From the NCBI GenBank assembly GCA_937868765.1, contig CALMNL010000010.1, positions 175,619 through 239,618 on the forward strand: a stretch of 64,000 bases of DNA, read 5' to 3'. Positions within the stretch are counted from its first letter, which is position 1; each line of letters begins with the position of its first letter. Shown in pieces: positions 30,333 through 39,270 of the stretch. Both the position numbers and the translations under genes were made by a program. This stretch comes from an uncultured Desulfatitalea sp. (GTDB lineage: Bacteria; Desulfobacterota; Desulfobacteria; Desulfobacterales; Desulfosarcinaceae). Under the pieces are notes generated by a model, which saw only the letters and a list, made by a program, of their open reading frames with translations, was not told the origin of the DNA and ran no database searches.

Positions 30333-31331
30333 ATGGTTCAGCTGAGATCTTCCCATTCGGTTGGGGTGCAATATTATGGTGAGGTGCTTTTGAGGCTATG
30401 GCGATGGTGTAAGAGATACTGCGGCGATCATGGGATACCGATTGCCCTCGCCCATGCCGCGGCGGGTCATACATGGAGAAGATGCCTGCGTCACAGGGCC
30501 TTGAACTGCAAAGATGATGGCCTGCGCCTAAAGGCGGCACGCCGATTGGGACAAGCCTCCCTTTTGAAATGCATCGCCCTTGATGGCATTTCCGTCGATG
30601 TGCGCGGTGCAGCCGCCGACAGCATCGACCATCCCGCCTTTTTGACGTCCATTGCCCTGAATACAAGCGATATCGAGCTGGGGAGGAATGTCATTGCCCG
30701 TATCCCCTTTGACTTATTGCTCCGGCGTATTTCCCGCTCCGCCCGCGAGGATGCAGTCCGTCTGTTTACTGCGAAATCATTGAATGATAACAAATTGTTA
30801 AAAGATATATGCCGGGGCGCGGCGGATGTGTCCTTACGTTGGCAGGTGGCGTGCCAATTGAACGATCCCGAATTGCTTGACGAAATAGCGCACCAGAATC
30901 CGATGGCGGGGCGGTTTGCCACCATCCAGCGCCAAGCGTATGCCGCGCTCCTGGCTTACCTTGATCTGTCGGCCCGGCAGGACGATACAAACGCCTTGCT
31001 CTCATTTTTTTGGGCCCAGCCCTATCTGCCATTCGTTCTGGAGGCTTTTTTACGGCTTCCCGATGAGAGTATCCGGAAAGCTTTGTTGCAGCATTTAGCG
31101 CGGCAGAATTATGCTTGCATCTCGCACGAGATAATCCGACAAATGCTCATAAAGATCCGAACCGCCGGCTGGCGCCTGAGTTTGGTTTCTCAGGTGTTGG
31201 CTTGCATCCATTGCAATGATACAGGGGAGATGAAAATCCTCAAGGTCACCTGCGCCGGAGACGATAATCATCAGGTGGCATTCCATCTGCCGCCTTCGGC
31301 GGCCATTGGCGCCCTCGATCTAAAGGGATAA
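30333..31331 (+). CDS. HEAT-like repeat protein, unknown function
   Basis: A 332-residue helical protein. From about residue 60 to 200 there are units of about 24-30 residues with the pattern R-x-x-A-A-x-x-L and LL-x-x-I-A (RLKAARRLGQASLLKCIALD, VRGAAADSIDHPAFLTSIAL, SLRWQVACQLNDPELLDEIA), resembling HEAT/armadillo-type repeats. It is probably a scaffold or protein-binding protein. The start is uncertain; ATG 30333 has no good SD and a GTG at 30366 is an alternative. It is divergent from the sensor kinase and followed by the Cys/His-rich gene. Confidence 0.6.
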   Translation: MVQLRSSHSVGVQYYGEVLLRLWRWCKRYCGDHGIPIALAHAAAGHTWRRCLRHRALNCKDDGLRLKAARRLGQASLLKCIALDGISVDVRGAAADSIDHPAFLTSIALNTSDIELGRNVIARIPFDLLLRRISRSAREDAVRLFTAKSLNDNKLLKDICRGAADVSLRWQVACQLNDPELLDEIAHQNPMAGRFATIQRQAYAALLAYLDLSARQDDTNALLSFFWAQPYLPFVLEAFLRLPDESIRKALLQHLARQNYACISHEIIRQMLIKIRTAGWRLSLVSQVLACIHCNDTGEMKILKVTCAGDDNHQVAFHLPPSAAIGALDLKG

Positions 31332-31419
31332 GCGGCGCCGCTTTCCATAGATTCGGCGAGCATCGGGCAGGGTGGCGAGAGGTTCTCCCTGTATTGAGCC
31401 GCCTTAGAGGAGCGACTCG

Positions 31420-32145
31420 ATGAGCGCGCATTTCAAGATCATCTATGAGTTTGCCCTGCCTGATAAGGGCAGTGAGCTTTTCGAATTGCTTTTCGATGCG
31501 GGCTCGCTGGAACTCGTTGCCACAGCCGGCGAGGCCCCGCCTTTCTGGACCAAACTCGACTATGAACAATGTCCTCATTGTCCCCTGAGCCTCGAAAACC
31601 ATGCGCATTGTCCGGTGGCGCGCAACCTGGTCCCCGCCATCGCGCACTTTGACCAGTTCATGTCCTTCGACCGGATAGACGTACGGGTGAGCAATGCCGA
31701 AAGGCATATCATTCAGACCACCTCGGCCCAGGAGGGTTTGAGTTCTTTGATGGGATTGCTGATTGCCGGAAGCAGTTGCCCTTACACCCACTTTTTCAAG
31801 CCTATGGCTCGATTTCACCTGCCATTTGCCAGCAAGGATGAGACCATGTGGCGGGCCGCGTCCACATACTTACTGGCACGTTATTTCAGTCGGGATGGCC
31901 TGGTGCCGGAGGATATGCAATTGGCGGGGTTGGTAAAAATCTATCATGATGTCGCCCGGATGAACGATGCCATGGTGCAACGACTGCGGGCTGCCACATC
32001 CAAGGATTCGGCTGTCAACGCGTTGGTTCATCTGGATGTATTTGCCAAGTTCCTGGTGTCCCCTCTGGAAGAATCGCTGACCCAACTCAGGTCCATTTTC
32101 GATCCTTATTTGATCTCGATGGGGCGAGGCGTCAAAAATCGATGA
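31420..32145 (+). CDS. conserved hypothetical protein with Cys/His cluster
   Basis: A 241-residue soluble protein that I cannot assign with confidence. A striking motif lies at about residues 51-65: CPHCPLSLENHAHCPVARN, three Cys and two His, suggesting a metal site. The rest is mixed alpha/beta followed by helices. A lone Cys lies in GSSCPYTHFFKP near 127, also a possible ligand. AGAGGAG lies 7 bases before ATG 31420. It follows the HEAT-like gene by 88 bases in the same direction, so the two may be co-transcribed. Confidence 0.65.
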   Translation: MSAHFKIIYEFALPDKGSELFELLFDAGSLELVATAGEAPPFWTKLDYEQCPHCPLSLENHAHCPVARNLVPAIAHFDQFMSFDRIDVRVSNAERHIIQTTSAQEGLSSLMGLLIAGSSCPYTHFFKPMARFHLPFASKDETMWRAASTYLLARYFSRDGLVPEDMQLAGLVKIYHDVARMNDAMVQRLRAATSKDSAVNALVHLDVFAKFLVSPLEESLTQLRSIFDPYLISMGRGVKNR

Positions 32146-32157
32146 ACAGATGGCAGA

Positions 32158-32430
32158 TTAAAGAAATTCTACAGCGAAACCTTCGTCGTTTCCCCACTTG
32201 ATGCGGGCCTTGCGTCGGATATGCTTTCTTCCGTCGGTAAAGGGGATGTTTATCGTGATGACATCGCCTGGAGAAAATTGATTGACGCTGGCTGTTGCAA
32301 TGAAAGCACCGCCGATACTTATATTTTTTAGGATACCGCTGTAGGCGCGATCCTTAAGGGCAAAGACGATATTGGTCCCATAATCTTTTCTTTCGTGCCT
32401 TCGTCTCAGTCCATTTCCATGGTCGCTCAT
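32158..32430 (-). CDS. small PilZ-domain protein, c-di-GMP effector
   Basis: A 90-residue protein that is almost only a PilZ domain. The RxxxR motif is in LRRRHERKDYG (residues about 8-18) and the second ligand motif is NISIGGAFI (about 35-43), matching (D/N)xSxxG. It should bind c-di-GMP. I choose ATG 32430; the frame extends upstream to 32631 but the extra residues look non-coding. The gene is convergent with the Cys/His-rich gene and divergent from radC. Confidence 0.8.
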   Translation of the reverse strand: MSDHGNGLRRRHERKDYGTNIVFALKDRAYSGILKNISIGGAFIATASVNQFSPGDVITINIPFTDGRKHIRRKARIKWGNDEGFAVEFL

Positions 32431-32665
32431 TATTCGGCCTGTCCCTCCAGCGTTGCTCTCATTGGCTGTACCGTATTGACATAAAAAATATTTAAAGTTA
32501 AAGGCCCTTCCTGTCAACCTCTCTTTGGTGGCCGCCACTGAAGCACCAGTCGCTGAAAAATGAAGCATCGAAGCCGGATAGCTGCCTTGCGCCCCATCAT
32601 CTTTCCGGTCCGGCCATGCGTACCGATTCAAAACAACACATGATTGGACCCACGGAAGGAGTCTG

Positions 32666-33325
32666 ATGAAACGAATTCAAGATCTGCCGACCCGCGAGCG
32701 CCCTCGGGAGAAGCTTCGCACCAAAGGCGCCCAGGCGCTTTCGGATATGGAACTGTTGGCTGTTCTGCTGGGCAGTGGCAGCCAGAAATGTGATGTCATG
32801 GCGCTGGCAGAGAAGCTGTTGCGCCGGCTGGATCAAATCGGTCCTTCGCCGCGCGTGGATGACCTGTTGGCTGTGCATGGGGTGGGCAGTGCCAAGGCCT
32901 GCCTGGTGGTGGCCGGCCTGGAGTTTGCGAGGCGGCGCATCCGGCCCCATGGGTTCAAGATCGCTTTTGCGCCCGATGCCTACCCGCTGATTCGTCACAT
33001 CGCCGATCGTCATCAGGAGCATTTTTTATGCATATCACTAAATGGCGCCAACGAGGTTATCGCGCTGCGAACGGTCTCGGTGGGTCTTGTCAATCGAGCC
33101 TTGGTGCATCCAAGAGAGGTGTACGCCGATCCCATCACCGATCGTGCGGCGGCCATCATTGTGGCCCACAACCATCCTTCTGGCAACCTGGCCCCCAGCC
33201 AAGACGATCTGGCTGTGACCCGACAGCTTAAAGAAGCCGGAAATACTCTGGGTATTCGACTCCTGGATCATATTATTTTCAACCATGAGAAGTACTACAG
33301 CCTGCTCGAGAACAATCAGATGTGA
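32666..33325 (+). CDS. radC: RadC family JAB/MPN protein
   Basis: A 219-residue protein with an N-terminal helix-hairpin-helix-like region (LLAVHGVGSAKAC, about 66-80) and a C-terminal JAMM domain with zinc motif AHNHPSGNLAPSQDD (H-x-H, then D). Metal-dependent isopeptidase/hydrolase fold; the cellular role of RadC is unsettled and it is no longer considered a repair protein proper. AAGGAG precedes ATG 32666. It is followed by a bidirectional terminator. Confidence 0.92.
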   Translation: MKRIQDLPTRERPREKLRTKGAQALSDMELLAVLLGSGSQKCDVMALAEKLLRRLDQIGPSPRVDDLLAVHGVGSAKACLVVAGLEFARRRIRPHGFKIAFAPDAYPLIRHIADRHQEHFLCISLNGANEVIALRTVSVGLVNRALVHPREVYADPITDRAAAIIVAHNHPSGNLAPSQDDLAVTRQLKEAGNTLGIRLLDHIIFNHEKYYSLLENNQM

Positions 33326-33373
33326 CGTATAAACGGATTGCCATTCCTCGGTCTTAACCAGTGGCCGGAACGT

Positions 33374-33410
33374 AAAAACGGCAGAGCCTTTTCAGGCCCT
33401 GCCGTTTTTT
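33374..33410. terminator. bidirectional terminator after radC
   Basis: AAAACGGCAG...GCC and GGC...CTGCCGTTTT form a GC-rich stem flanked by A-run on one side and T-run on the other, so it can serve radC and the convergent small gene at 33468. Confidence 0.88.
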
Positions 33411-33467
33411 AACCCTTGTAGGGATCAAATGATTGCCTTCAATAAAAGCTCTGCCTTGTCTGCGGTA

Positions 33468-33608
33468 TTACCCAGCGACATCGATGCCAAGGTCACAGCC
33501 CAGATGTTCATCCGGATTTGCACATTCGAAATTTTTGGACCGGGTATCGACGTGCCCTTCTTCTCTTTCCTGATCGTATTCTATATAGTTTTGAACTTTC
33601 TCGGCCAT
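33468..33608 (-). CDS. 46-residue acidic protein, unknown function
   Basis: A tiny gene with a strong SD (ACGGAGGTGACTT before the ATG at 33608) and a terminator directly behind. The product is MAEKVQNYIEYDQEREEGHV plus 26 more residues, strongly acidic, with two Cys (ECANPDEHLGCD, about residues 28-38) and several His. Length and lack of membrane segment suggest a small soluble metal-binding or regulatory protein. I know no family; coding status rests on the SD, terminator and codon-like composition. Confidence 0.6.
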   Translation of the reverse strand: MAEKVQNYIEYDQEREEGHVDTRSKNFECANPDEHLGCDLGIDVAG

Positions 33609-33777
33609 AAGTCACCTCCGTTAGTTGTTTTGGCTCTTTTCGTTTTCCATTTGGACAAATAATCGGCATGCCCTCTGAAATGGCAACGGCAGCTGGATGA
33701 GGGTAGGGGGGGAGGGCGAACCTACCATCGTCCCCTCCATGGAAAACAGTAAGCGACAGCGGGCCGCTCCAATTGGA

Positions 33778-35349
33778 TCAGGATCTGATTTCCACTTTGT
33801 CGCGCAGGTGCTCCTTGACGGATTGGATGGGCACCTCCCGCCGGTGAAAAATTCCGGCGGCCAAAGCCGACTCCACGTTGGTGCGTGCAAAGACTTCGAG
33901 AAAATGTTCGGCGGCGCCGGCACCGCTGGAGGCAATCACCGGGATCGTCACGGCCGATTTGACCGCCTGGATTAATTCAAGGTCAAATCCTGAATTGGTC
34001 CCATCGCGGTCAATGCAGTTGAGCAAAATCTCTCCGGCACCCAACGTCTGACACACGCGGGCCAGGGTAACCGCATCCACCGGCCGGCCTTCGCGTCCAC
34101 CGTTGATAGTGCACTGGTACCAGCAGTAATTTTCACCTCGGGGCCCCGGAAAGCGGGTGGGAATCACCACGTGGGGCACGGCATCGGGTGCATCCACATA
34201 GACCCGCCGCGGGTCGATGGAAATGACGACGGCCTGGCTGCCGTAAACCCGGGAAATCTCTTCGATGGCGCTTGTGCCTGTGGCTTTTCCGGTCTGCAAA
34301 TAATCTTCTACCACGCGCACGGCATCGCTGCCGATGGAGATCTTGTCGGCGCCGGAACGGAAATATTCTGCGGCCACCTCCAGGGCGCTGTAACACCGTT
34401 CATTGGCATCGGTATAATTGCGAATGCCGCCGCCGATGGTCAAAGGTACGAAGACCTTGCGGGATGTCTGCCTGAGTACTTCCAGCATGGGCATATCTTC
34501 CAGAGGGAAGTCCCGGAAACCGGTGATATTCAAAAAAGTGATTTCGTCTGCGCCCTCTTCATAATAGCGCTGGGCCAGTTCCACCGGTTTGCCCAAATTG
34601 CGGACCTCGCCCTCTTGGCGCACATCGTACTGGTCGCCTTTGGTAACCACCAGGTCGTTGCGATCATTGGTGCGGACATCCAGACAGGCAATGATGCGTT
34701 TGGCCAGGCGGGTTTTCTTCGCGCCCTGGCGCAGCTGAATTGGTGACAAAGAAGTGTCCAGAAAGTTGCGCAATAGACGCAAGCCGGTGGTGCCGCTTTT
34801 TTCCGGATGATACTGGGTGCCGATGATGGCACCGCGTTGAACGGCACTGACGAACTCATATCCATAGTCGGTGGTGGTCAGGATGACATCCTCTTCTGCA
34901 GGGACCACATGGTAAGAATGGACAAAATAGAATTTTTCATCTCCCCGCAATCCTTGAAAGAGCCGGGAGGGCTGCTTGATCTGGATGCCGTTCCATCCGA
35001 TGTGCGGCACGGCCAGATCGGTAGTAAAACGTTTCACTCGCCCTTTAAACAGGCCGAGCCCTTTGGTGCCGAGGGACTCTTCGCTGGACTCGAACAATGC
35101 ATGCATGCCCAGACAGATTCCCAGGAAAGGCCTTCCTGATTTCAGATATTCCGATAGCGGCGTGAGGAATTGCCTGGCTGCCAGGATCTGCATCATGTTG
35201 CCGAAAGCACCCACACCAGGAAAAACCAGCTTTTCAGCCGAAAGAATATCTTCGGCGCGCCTCGCTGTTTGAACCCGTTCCCCCAGGCTTTCGATCGCAT
35301 TGACCACACTGCGCACGTTGCCAGCGCCATAGTCGAGCAAAGTTATCAT
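33778..35349 (-). CDS. hisHF: fused imidazole glycerol phosphate synthase HisH-HisF
   Basis: A single 523-residue protein joining the glutaminase (HisH, about 1-200) and the cyclase (HisF, about 213-523) of the fifth histidine step. HisH has the nucleophile in GICLGMHAL (C79) and HxE in QYHPEKSG (H181, E183). HisF has the first catalytic Asp in IIACLDVR (D224) and the second in VISIDPRR; GGGIRNYTDAN and GIFHRREVPIQSVKEHL follow. In most bacteria these are two genes. The insertions in the HisF half and its wording resemble plant and fungal HIS4/HIS7 enzymes. No other his genes adjoin it. Confidence 0.94.
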   Translation of the reverse strand: MITLLDYGAGNVRSVVNAIESLGERVQTARRAEDILSAEKLVFPGVGAFGNMMQILAARQFLTPLSEYLKSGRPFLGICLGMHALFESSEESLGTKGLGLFKGRVKRFTTDLAVPHIGWNGIQIKQPSRLFQGLRGDEKFYFVHSYHVVPAEEDVILTTTDYGYEFVSAVQRGAIIGTQYHPEKSGTTGLRLLRNFLDTSLSPIQLRQGAKKTRLAKRIIACLDVRTNDRNDLVVTKGDQYDVRQEGEVRNLGKPVELAQRYYEEGADEITFLNITGFRDFPLEDMPMLEVLRQTSRKVFVPLTIGGGIRNYTDANERCYSALEVAAEYFRSGADKISIGSDAVRVVEDYLQTGKATGTSAIEEISRVYGSQAVVISIDPRRVYVDAPDAVPHVVIPTRFPGPRGENYCWYQCTINGGREGRPVDAVTLARVCQTLGAGEILLNCIDRDGTNSGFDLELIQAVKSAVTIPVIASSGAGAAEHFLEVFARTNVESALAAGIFHRREVPIQSVKEHLRDKVEIRS

Positions 35350-35465
35350 AACTCATTCCTTGAACTTCGATGTGGTGGTGCCTGATTTCCCGTTTTGTGT
35401 GCTATTATCTTACTTGACCCACTAACACAAGGGCGGGCCCGGAGCCGTCCAAACGGTGGCCGAGA

Positions 35466-36260
35466 GTGGAAACCCCGAAAGTATCCATATTGTACAAAGA
35501 CGATGACCTGGTGGCCGTTTACAAGCCCGCTGGCGTCAAAATGCACCGCGCGTCGGGCGACCGCCGTAGGCAAATCTACATGCTGCAGGAGACGCGCGGA
35601 CTCACAGGCCGCAAGGTGTTTCCGGTTCATCGCCTGGACCAGCCCACCTCGGGCGTGTTGCTGTTTGCTTTTTCGTCCGAAATGGCCCGCTTGCTGGTCG
35701 ACCGTTTCAGGCAACAATTGGTTTTCAAACGGTATGTGGCTGTGGTGCGTGGTTTCGTGGCGCCAGCCGGCACCATCGACTACTCCCTTGTTCCCAATGC
35801 CTATGAAACCAAAAAGGATCAGACCCCAAAACCGGCCGTGACCGATTACGAGCGTCTGGCCACTGCGGAACTGCCCATCCCTTTGGCGCCATTTTCAACC
35901 TGTCGTTACTCGCTGGTGGCGGTTTACCCCCGAACGGGTCGCATGCACCAAATCAGGCGGCACTTTCATCATATCAGCCATCCCGTGATCGGCGACACGG
36001 CCTACGGCGACGGACGCCACAACCGCCTTTTTCGCGAACGGTTCGGGTGCCACCGCCTGCTGCTGGCCTGCGCCTCCATGGCTCTCGCGCATCCCATCAC
36101 CGGCGCGCTGCTGCTTTTTCACGGACCCTTGGCTCCATCTATGCAGAATGTTTTCGTTAACATGGGTTGGCCGCAGCTGCATCTCGAGCCGCCGGCGACT
36201 TATCCTAAGGAAATTAAATGCCGATATCCATTCCTGGAAACAATCTGTGACCGGAGCTGA
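35466..36260 (+). CDS. truC: tRNA pseudouridine synthase TruC-like (RluA family)
   Basis: A 264-residue RluA-family enzyme that isomerises U to pseudouridine; it resembles E. coli TruC, which modifies U65 of some tRNAs. The catalytic motif is HRLDQPTSG (D58) and the RluA KRYVAVVRG, TGRMHQIRRHF and HPVIGDTAYGD motifs follow. Start is GTG 35466 with a weak SD; no better in-frame ATG exists nearby. It lies divergent from hisHF and 15 bases upstream of the protease gene, so they may be co-transcribed. Confidence 0.88.
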   Translation: METPKVSILYKDDDLVAVYKPAGVKMHRASGDRRRQIYMLQETRGLTGRKVFPVHRLDQPTSGVLLFAFSSEMARLLVDRFRQQLVFKRYVAVVRGFVAPAGTIDYSLVPNAYETKKDQTPKPAVTDYERLATAELPIPLAPFSTCRYSLVAVYPRTGRMHQIRRHFHHISHPVIGDTAYGDGRHNRLFRERFGCHRLLLACASMALAHPITGALLLFHGPLAPSMQNVFVNMGWPQLHLEPPATYPKEIKCRYPFLETICDRS

Positions 36261-36275
36261 CAAGGGAGGGACCGC

Positions 36276-36881
36276 ATGTTGGCAAACATGGACAAATTGA
36301 CCATCGTCCGCATCGGCAATGTCATCTCGTACAGCACATTACACGAAATCGGCGAACGGCTGCGGGAGGGTTTTGAAGGCATCATTCGGGATGTCCAACT
36401 GACGCATCATGAAAGCCCGGTAGCGGGCAGCATCGATGCTTTTCTGCTCACCATGATTCTGCATTCCGAATTCAAGGGTCATACTCTGGGAATTACGGAT
36501 GCCGAACTCAAGACAAGGGACGAAGATGAATTTTACCATGCGGTCCTCGGTGGCAAGAATCCTCGCAATGACGTGGCGGTGGTATCCACGCGCAAACTGA
36601 GCCCGGAACGCATCGAATCGGCCGGTGATTATCAGTTGCTGGTGGATCGCACGTTGAAAGTTTGCCTTCATGAGGTCGGGCATAACATGGGTTTGACCGA
36701 CCATGGCAGCTACACATTTGCCGCCGACGGCCAACTGTGCCCCATGAGCAAAGGCGAACGAAATCGCTTCGGGTACCAGGGATATGTGCGTGCGGTGGTC
36801 GATGGCAGGGGAGACCGGTTCTGCAACGGCTGCAAGCGCTTTCTGGAAACCGTGCATGCACATCATGGTTCGGTGCACTGA
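36276..36881 (+). CDS. divergent archaemetzincin-like zinc metalloprotease
   Basis: A 201-residue protein with metzincin-like zinc motif HEVGHNMGLTDH (near residue 135), i.e. HExxHxxGxxD with the third ligand Asp rather than His, as in snapalysin. It is followed by CPMSK (a Met-turn-like C-P-M) and a C-terminal FCNGCKRF zinc pair, the arrangement seen in archaemetzincins (AmzA). AGGGAGGG lies 5-6 bases before ATG 36276; a second in-frame ATG at 36288 is possible. No signal peptide, so it is probably cytoplasmic. Biological substrate unknown. Confidence 0.75.
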   Translation: MLANMDKLTIVRIGNVISYSTLHEIGERLREGFEGIIRDVQLTHHESPVAGSIDAFLLTMILHSEFKGHTLGITDAELKTRDEDEFYHAVLGGKNPRNDVAVVSTRKLSPERIESAGDYQLLVDRTLKVCLHEVGHNMGLTDHGSYTFAADGQLCPMSKGERNRFGYQGYVRAVVDGRGDRFCNGCKRFLETVHAHHGSVH

Positions 36882-36904
36882 TGGCGGGTTGGATCGGCAA
36901 GGGA

Positions 36905-38173
36905 TCAGCCGACCGCTTCCCCGAGGTATTTGCGCAAATAAATCAGGCTTTGGTCAAAGATTTCATCCGCCATATGCATGAAGGCCAGTCTCGCATATGC
37001 CCTAAAATAGGGTGAAAATGAGAATTCTTCGCCGCGGCACCAGGGGGACGTTAAATGCTGGCGATGATTGGTCGTCCGGACCCACAATGCGTATCCAGCC
37101 TGGCCTGGATCAAAGGCGCACTCTTGGCAAAGGCCGATCACCGTCTGCAAACGGTTGCGCCGATGATCCACATGTTTGCGAACTTTTTCGATATGCCGAC
37201 CGTACAGGCCCTGCTTGAAAAACTCGCGCATAAATTTCTGAAGCAGCCCGGATGAGGTGATATCCGAAGAGTACTTGGCAAAAACAAACCGTGCCAAGAG
37301 ATCTTCGGGGACCACCATCAGGCCCAGTCGAATACCGGCAAGGGTCGTTTGAGCAAAGGACTTGATGTGAATGGTGCGATCCGGCGCGATATCCACCAGT
37401 CGCGACGGGGCTGGTTTCAACTCTCCCAGGTAGTCGTCTTCGATGATGTAGAAACCATGTTGCTGGGCACGCCGGGCCAGTGCCTGTTTCTTTTCGGCAC
37501 TGTACGAGATGCCGGTGGGATTGTGCACCGAGGGCATGGTGTAAAACAGCCTTATTTGATTCGACAAACGCCGGTCCAGTTGATCCAGGTTCGGCCCGTC
37601 CGTTTCCAGGGGGACGAAATGTCGCGCCCTGAAAAGGCTGATGGCACCGGGATAGGTCGGATCCTCGAAAAGAATCGATTCCGAGATATTGGCGGCAAAG
37701 ACTTTGGATACCAGATCCAGCCCCTGCTGGGCGCCTGAGATGATCAAGGTGCGCTCGGCCGGTAAGTGGTAATGGCGGCCGAGCAATTGGCGGAGCTCCG
37801 GGTCGCCTTCCACGGGCGTGGGGGCCAGGGCATGGGCCTTTTCTGCATCGAACAGCGCATTGAAGATTGTCTGTGCCTGCAGATAGGGGAAAAAGTGCTC
37901 GCTCAGGTAATCGGTGCGGAAATCGAAGGCGCCGGGCGCAGCGTGAATCTTGTCCGGGAAACGCACATAGGAGCCACTGCCGACCCTGTTTTCGATGATC
38001 CCCTGTTGCTTCAACCGTTCAAAAGCTTTGTGTACGGTGGCCTTGGTAACTCCGAAGCGCTTCGTGAGGCTGCGGATGGGAGGAATTTTTTCACCGGGTT
38101 TGTAGTCGCCGGCGTCGATGCGCGCCTTGATGGCTTCCGCAATTGTCTGGTATAGGGGCGCCTTTGAATTCAT
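36905..38173 (-). CDS. MocR-type (GntR plus aminotransferase-like) regulator, PdxR-like
   Basis: A 422-residue transcription regulator: an N-terminal GntR winged helix (about 5-72) and a C-terminal fold type I aminotransferase-like domain (about 105-420). Divergent to pdxS-pdxT, so it is a candidate PdxR that senses PLP and activates PLP synthesis. The Asn (SVHNPTG, about 218) and Asp (IIEDDY, about 247) positions are present, but the segment expected to hold the PLP lysine reads IHIKSFAQTT, with Gln about 275 where Lys is usual; the nearest Lys is four residues earlier. I use ATG 38173; GTG at 38182 is alternative. Confidence 0.82.
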   Translation of the reverse strand: MNSKAPLYQTIAEAIKARIDAGDYKPGEKIPPIRSLTKRFGVTKATVHKAFERLKQQGIIENRVGSGSYVRFPDKIHAAPGAFDFRTDYLSEHFFPYLQAQTIFNALFDAEKAHALAPTPVEGDPELRQLLGRHYHLPAERTLIISGAQQGLDLVSKVFAANISESILFEDPTYPGAISLFRARHFVPLETDGPNLDQLDRRLSNQIRLFYTMPSVHNPTGISYSAEKKQALARRAQQHGFYIIEDDYLGELKPAPSRLVDIAPDRTIHIKSFAQTTLAGIRLGLMVVPEDLLARFVFAKYSSDITSSGLLQKFMREFFKQGLYGRHIEKVRKHVDHRRNRLQTVIGLCQECAFDPGQAGYALWVRTTNHRQHLTSPWCRGEEFSFSPYFRAYARLAFMHMADEIFDQSLIYLRKYLGEAVG

Positions 38174-38307
38174 GCTTGACACATATAGGACAAGTTATTA
38201 ATTGTACCAATCTACTTATATGAATGTAGCACGTTATGCAATAACCCCCAGGCCAAAAGAATCATGTTCATTGGGGGCACTTTTCGTAAAGCAAAGGAAG
38301 GGCTCTT
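38174..38307. promoter_or_regulatory. pdxR-pdxST divergent control region
   Basis: The 134 bases between the divergent genes hold TTGACA at 38176-38181 followed by AT-rich sequence with a partial palindrome, ACAA-N8-TTGT (38191-38206), inside the run GGACAA...TTGTACC. It may be the operator of the PdxR-like protein; sites cannot be assigned firmly. Confidence 0.4.
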
Positions 38308-39177
38308 ATGAAACGCGAGAGAATTAACAAAGGTTTCGCCGAAATGTTCAAGAACGGCGTCATTATGGACGTCACCACCCCCGAGCAGGCGCGCATTGCC
38401 CAGGAGGCCGGCGCTTGCGCGGTCATGGCGTTGGAGAGGGTGCCCGCAGATATCCGCAAGGATGGTCAGGTTGCACGCATGAGCGACCCGTCCATGATTC
38501 AAGCGATCATGGAGGCCGTCACCATTCCCGTAATGGCCAAGGTTCGCATCGGTCACTTCATGGAGGCCCGCATCCTCGAGGCGTTGGGGGTCGATTTCAT
38601 CGACGAGAGCGAAGTTCTTACGCCGGCCGATGAGAGCCGGCATGTGGACAAATCGCAATTCAAAGTGCCGTTCGTTTGCGGTGCGCGCAACCTGGGCGAA
38701 GCCCTGCGGCGGATCAACGAAGGTGCGGCCATGATTCGCACCAAGGGTGAGGCCGGTACCGGCAACATCGTGGAAGCGGTGCGTCACATGCGCGCCATCA
38801 ATGAGGAAATAGCGGCACTCAAAGGATTGGATGGCCATCAACTGACGCTCAAAGCCGGAGAAATGCGCGTCCCCGTCACTCTCGTGGAGCAGACGCGTGA
38901 ACTGGGCCGTTTGTCGGTAGTCAATTTCGCCGCCGGCGGCGTCGCGACGCCGGCCGATGCCGCCCTGATGATGGCCCTGGGGTCCGATGGCGTATTTGTC
39001 GGGTCCGGCGTTTTCAAATCGGAAAACCCGGCGCGCATGGCCCATGCCATCGTCCAAGCCGTCATCCATTACCAGGACCCGGTCCGACTGGTGGAAATCT
39101 CCAAAAACCTGGGAACGGCCATGATCGGTCTGGAGAACAAGGTGCTGGAAATCAAGATGGCCGAGCGCGGGGTCTAA
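38308..39177 (+). CDS. pdxS: pyridoxal 5'-phosphate synthase PdxS
   Basis: The PLP-forming subunit (289 residues), which joins ribose 5-phosphate, glyceraldehyde 3-phosphate and ammonia. The catalytic lysine that binds R5P is in [10 protein letters not shown] (K78) and the second lysine region is in [31 protein letters not shown] is also a family mark. It stands divergent from the MocR regulator and starts the pdxST operon. The SD is AAGGAAGGG before ATG 38308. Confidence 0.96.
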   Translation: MKRERINKGFAEMFKNGVIMDVTTPEQARIAQEAGACAVMALERVPADIRKDGQVARMSDPSMIQAIMEAVTIPVMAKVRIGHFMEARILEALGVDFIDESEVLTPADESRHVDKSQFKVPFVCGARNLGEALRRINEGAAMIRTKGEAGTGNIVEAVRHMRAINEEIAALKGLDGHQLTLKAGEMRVPVTLVEQTRELGRLSVVNFAAGGVATPADAALMMALGSDGVFVGSGVFKSENPARMAHAIVQAVIHYQDPVRLVEISKNLGTAMIGLENKVLEIKMAERGV

Positions 39178-39270
39178 ACAGGCGCATATGCGGTCCGGAT
39201 CAGCGGCGAGTGCGGGCGGAGAATGCGCCCGCGCTCCAGGTACCGGAATCGTAAAGGGAATAAGGCGGAA

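Noticed and set aside
33374..33410. Inverted repeat considered as insertion-sequence end
   Set aside because: Stem with A/T runs and position after radC fit a terminator; no transposase or target duplication is visible.
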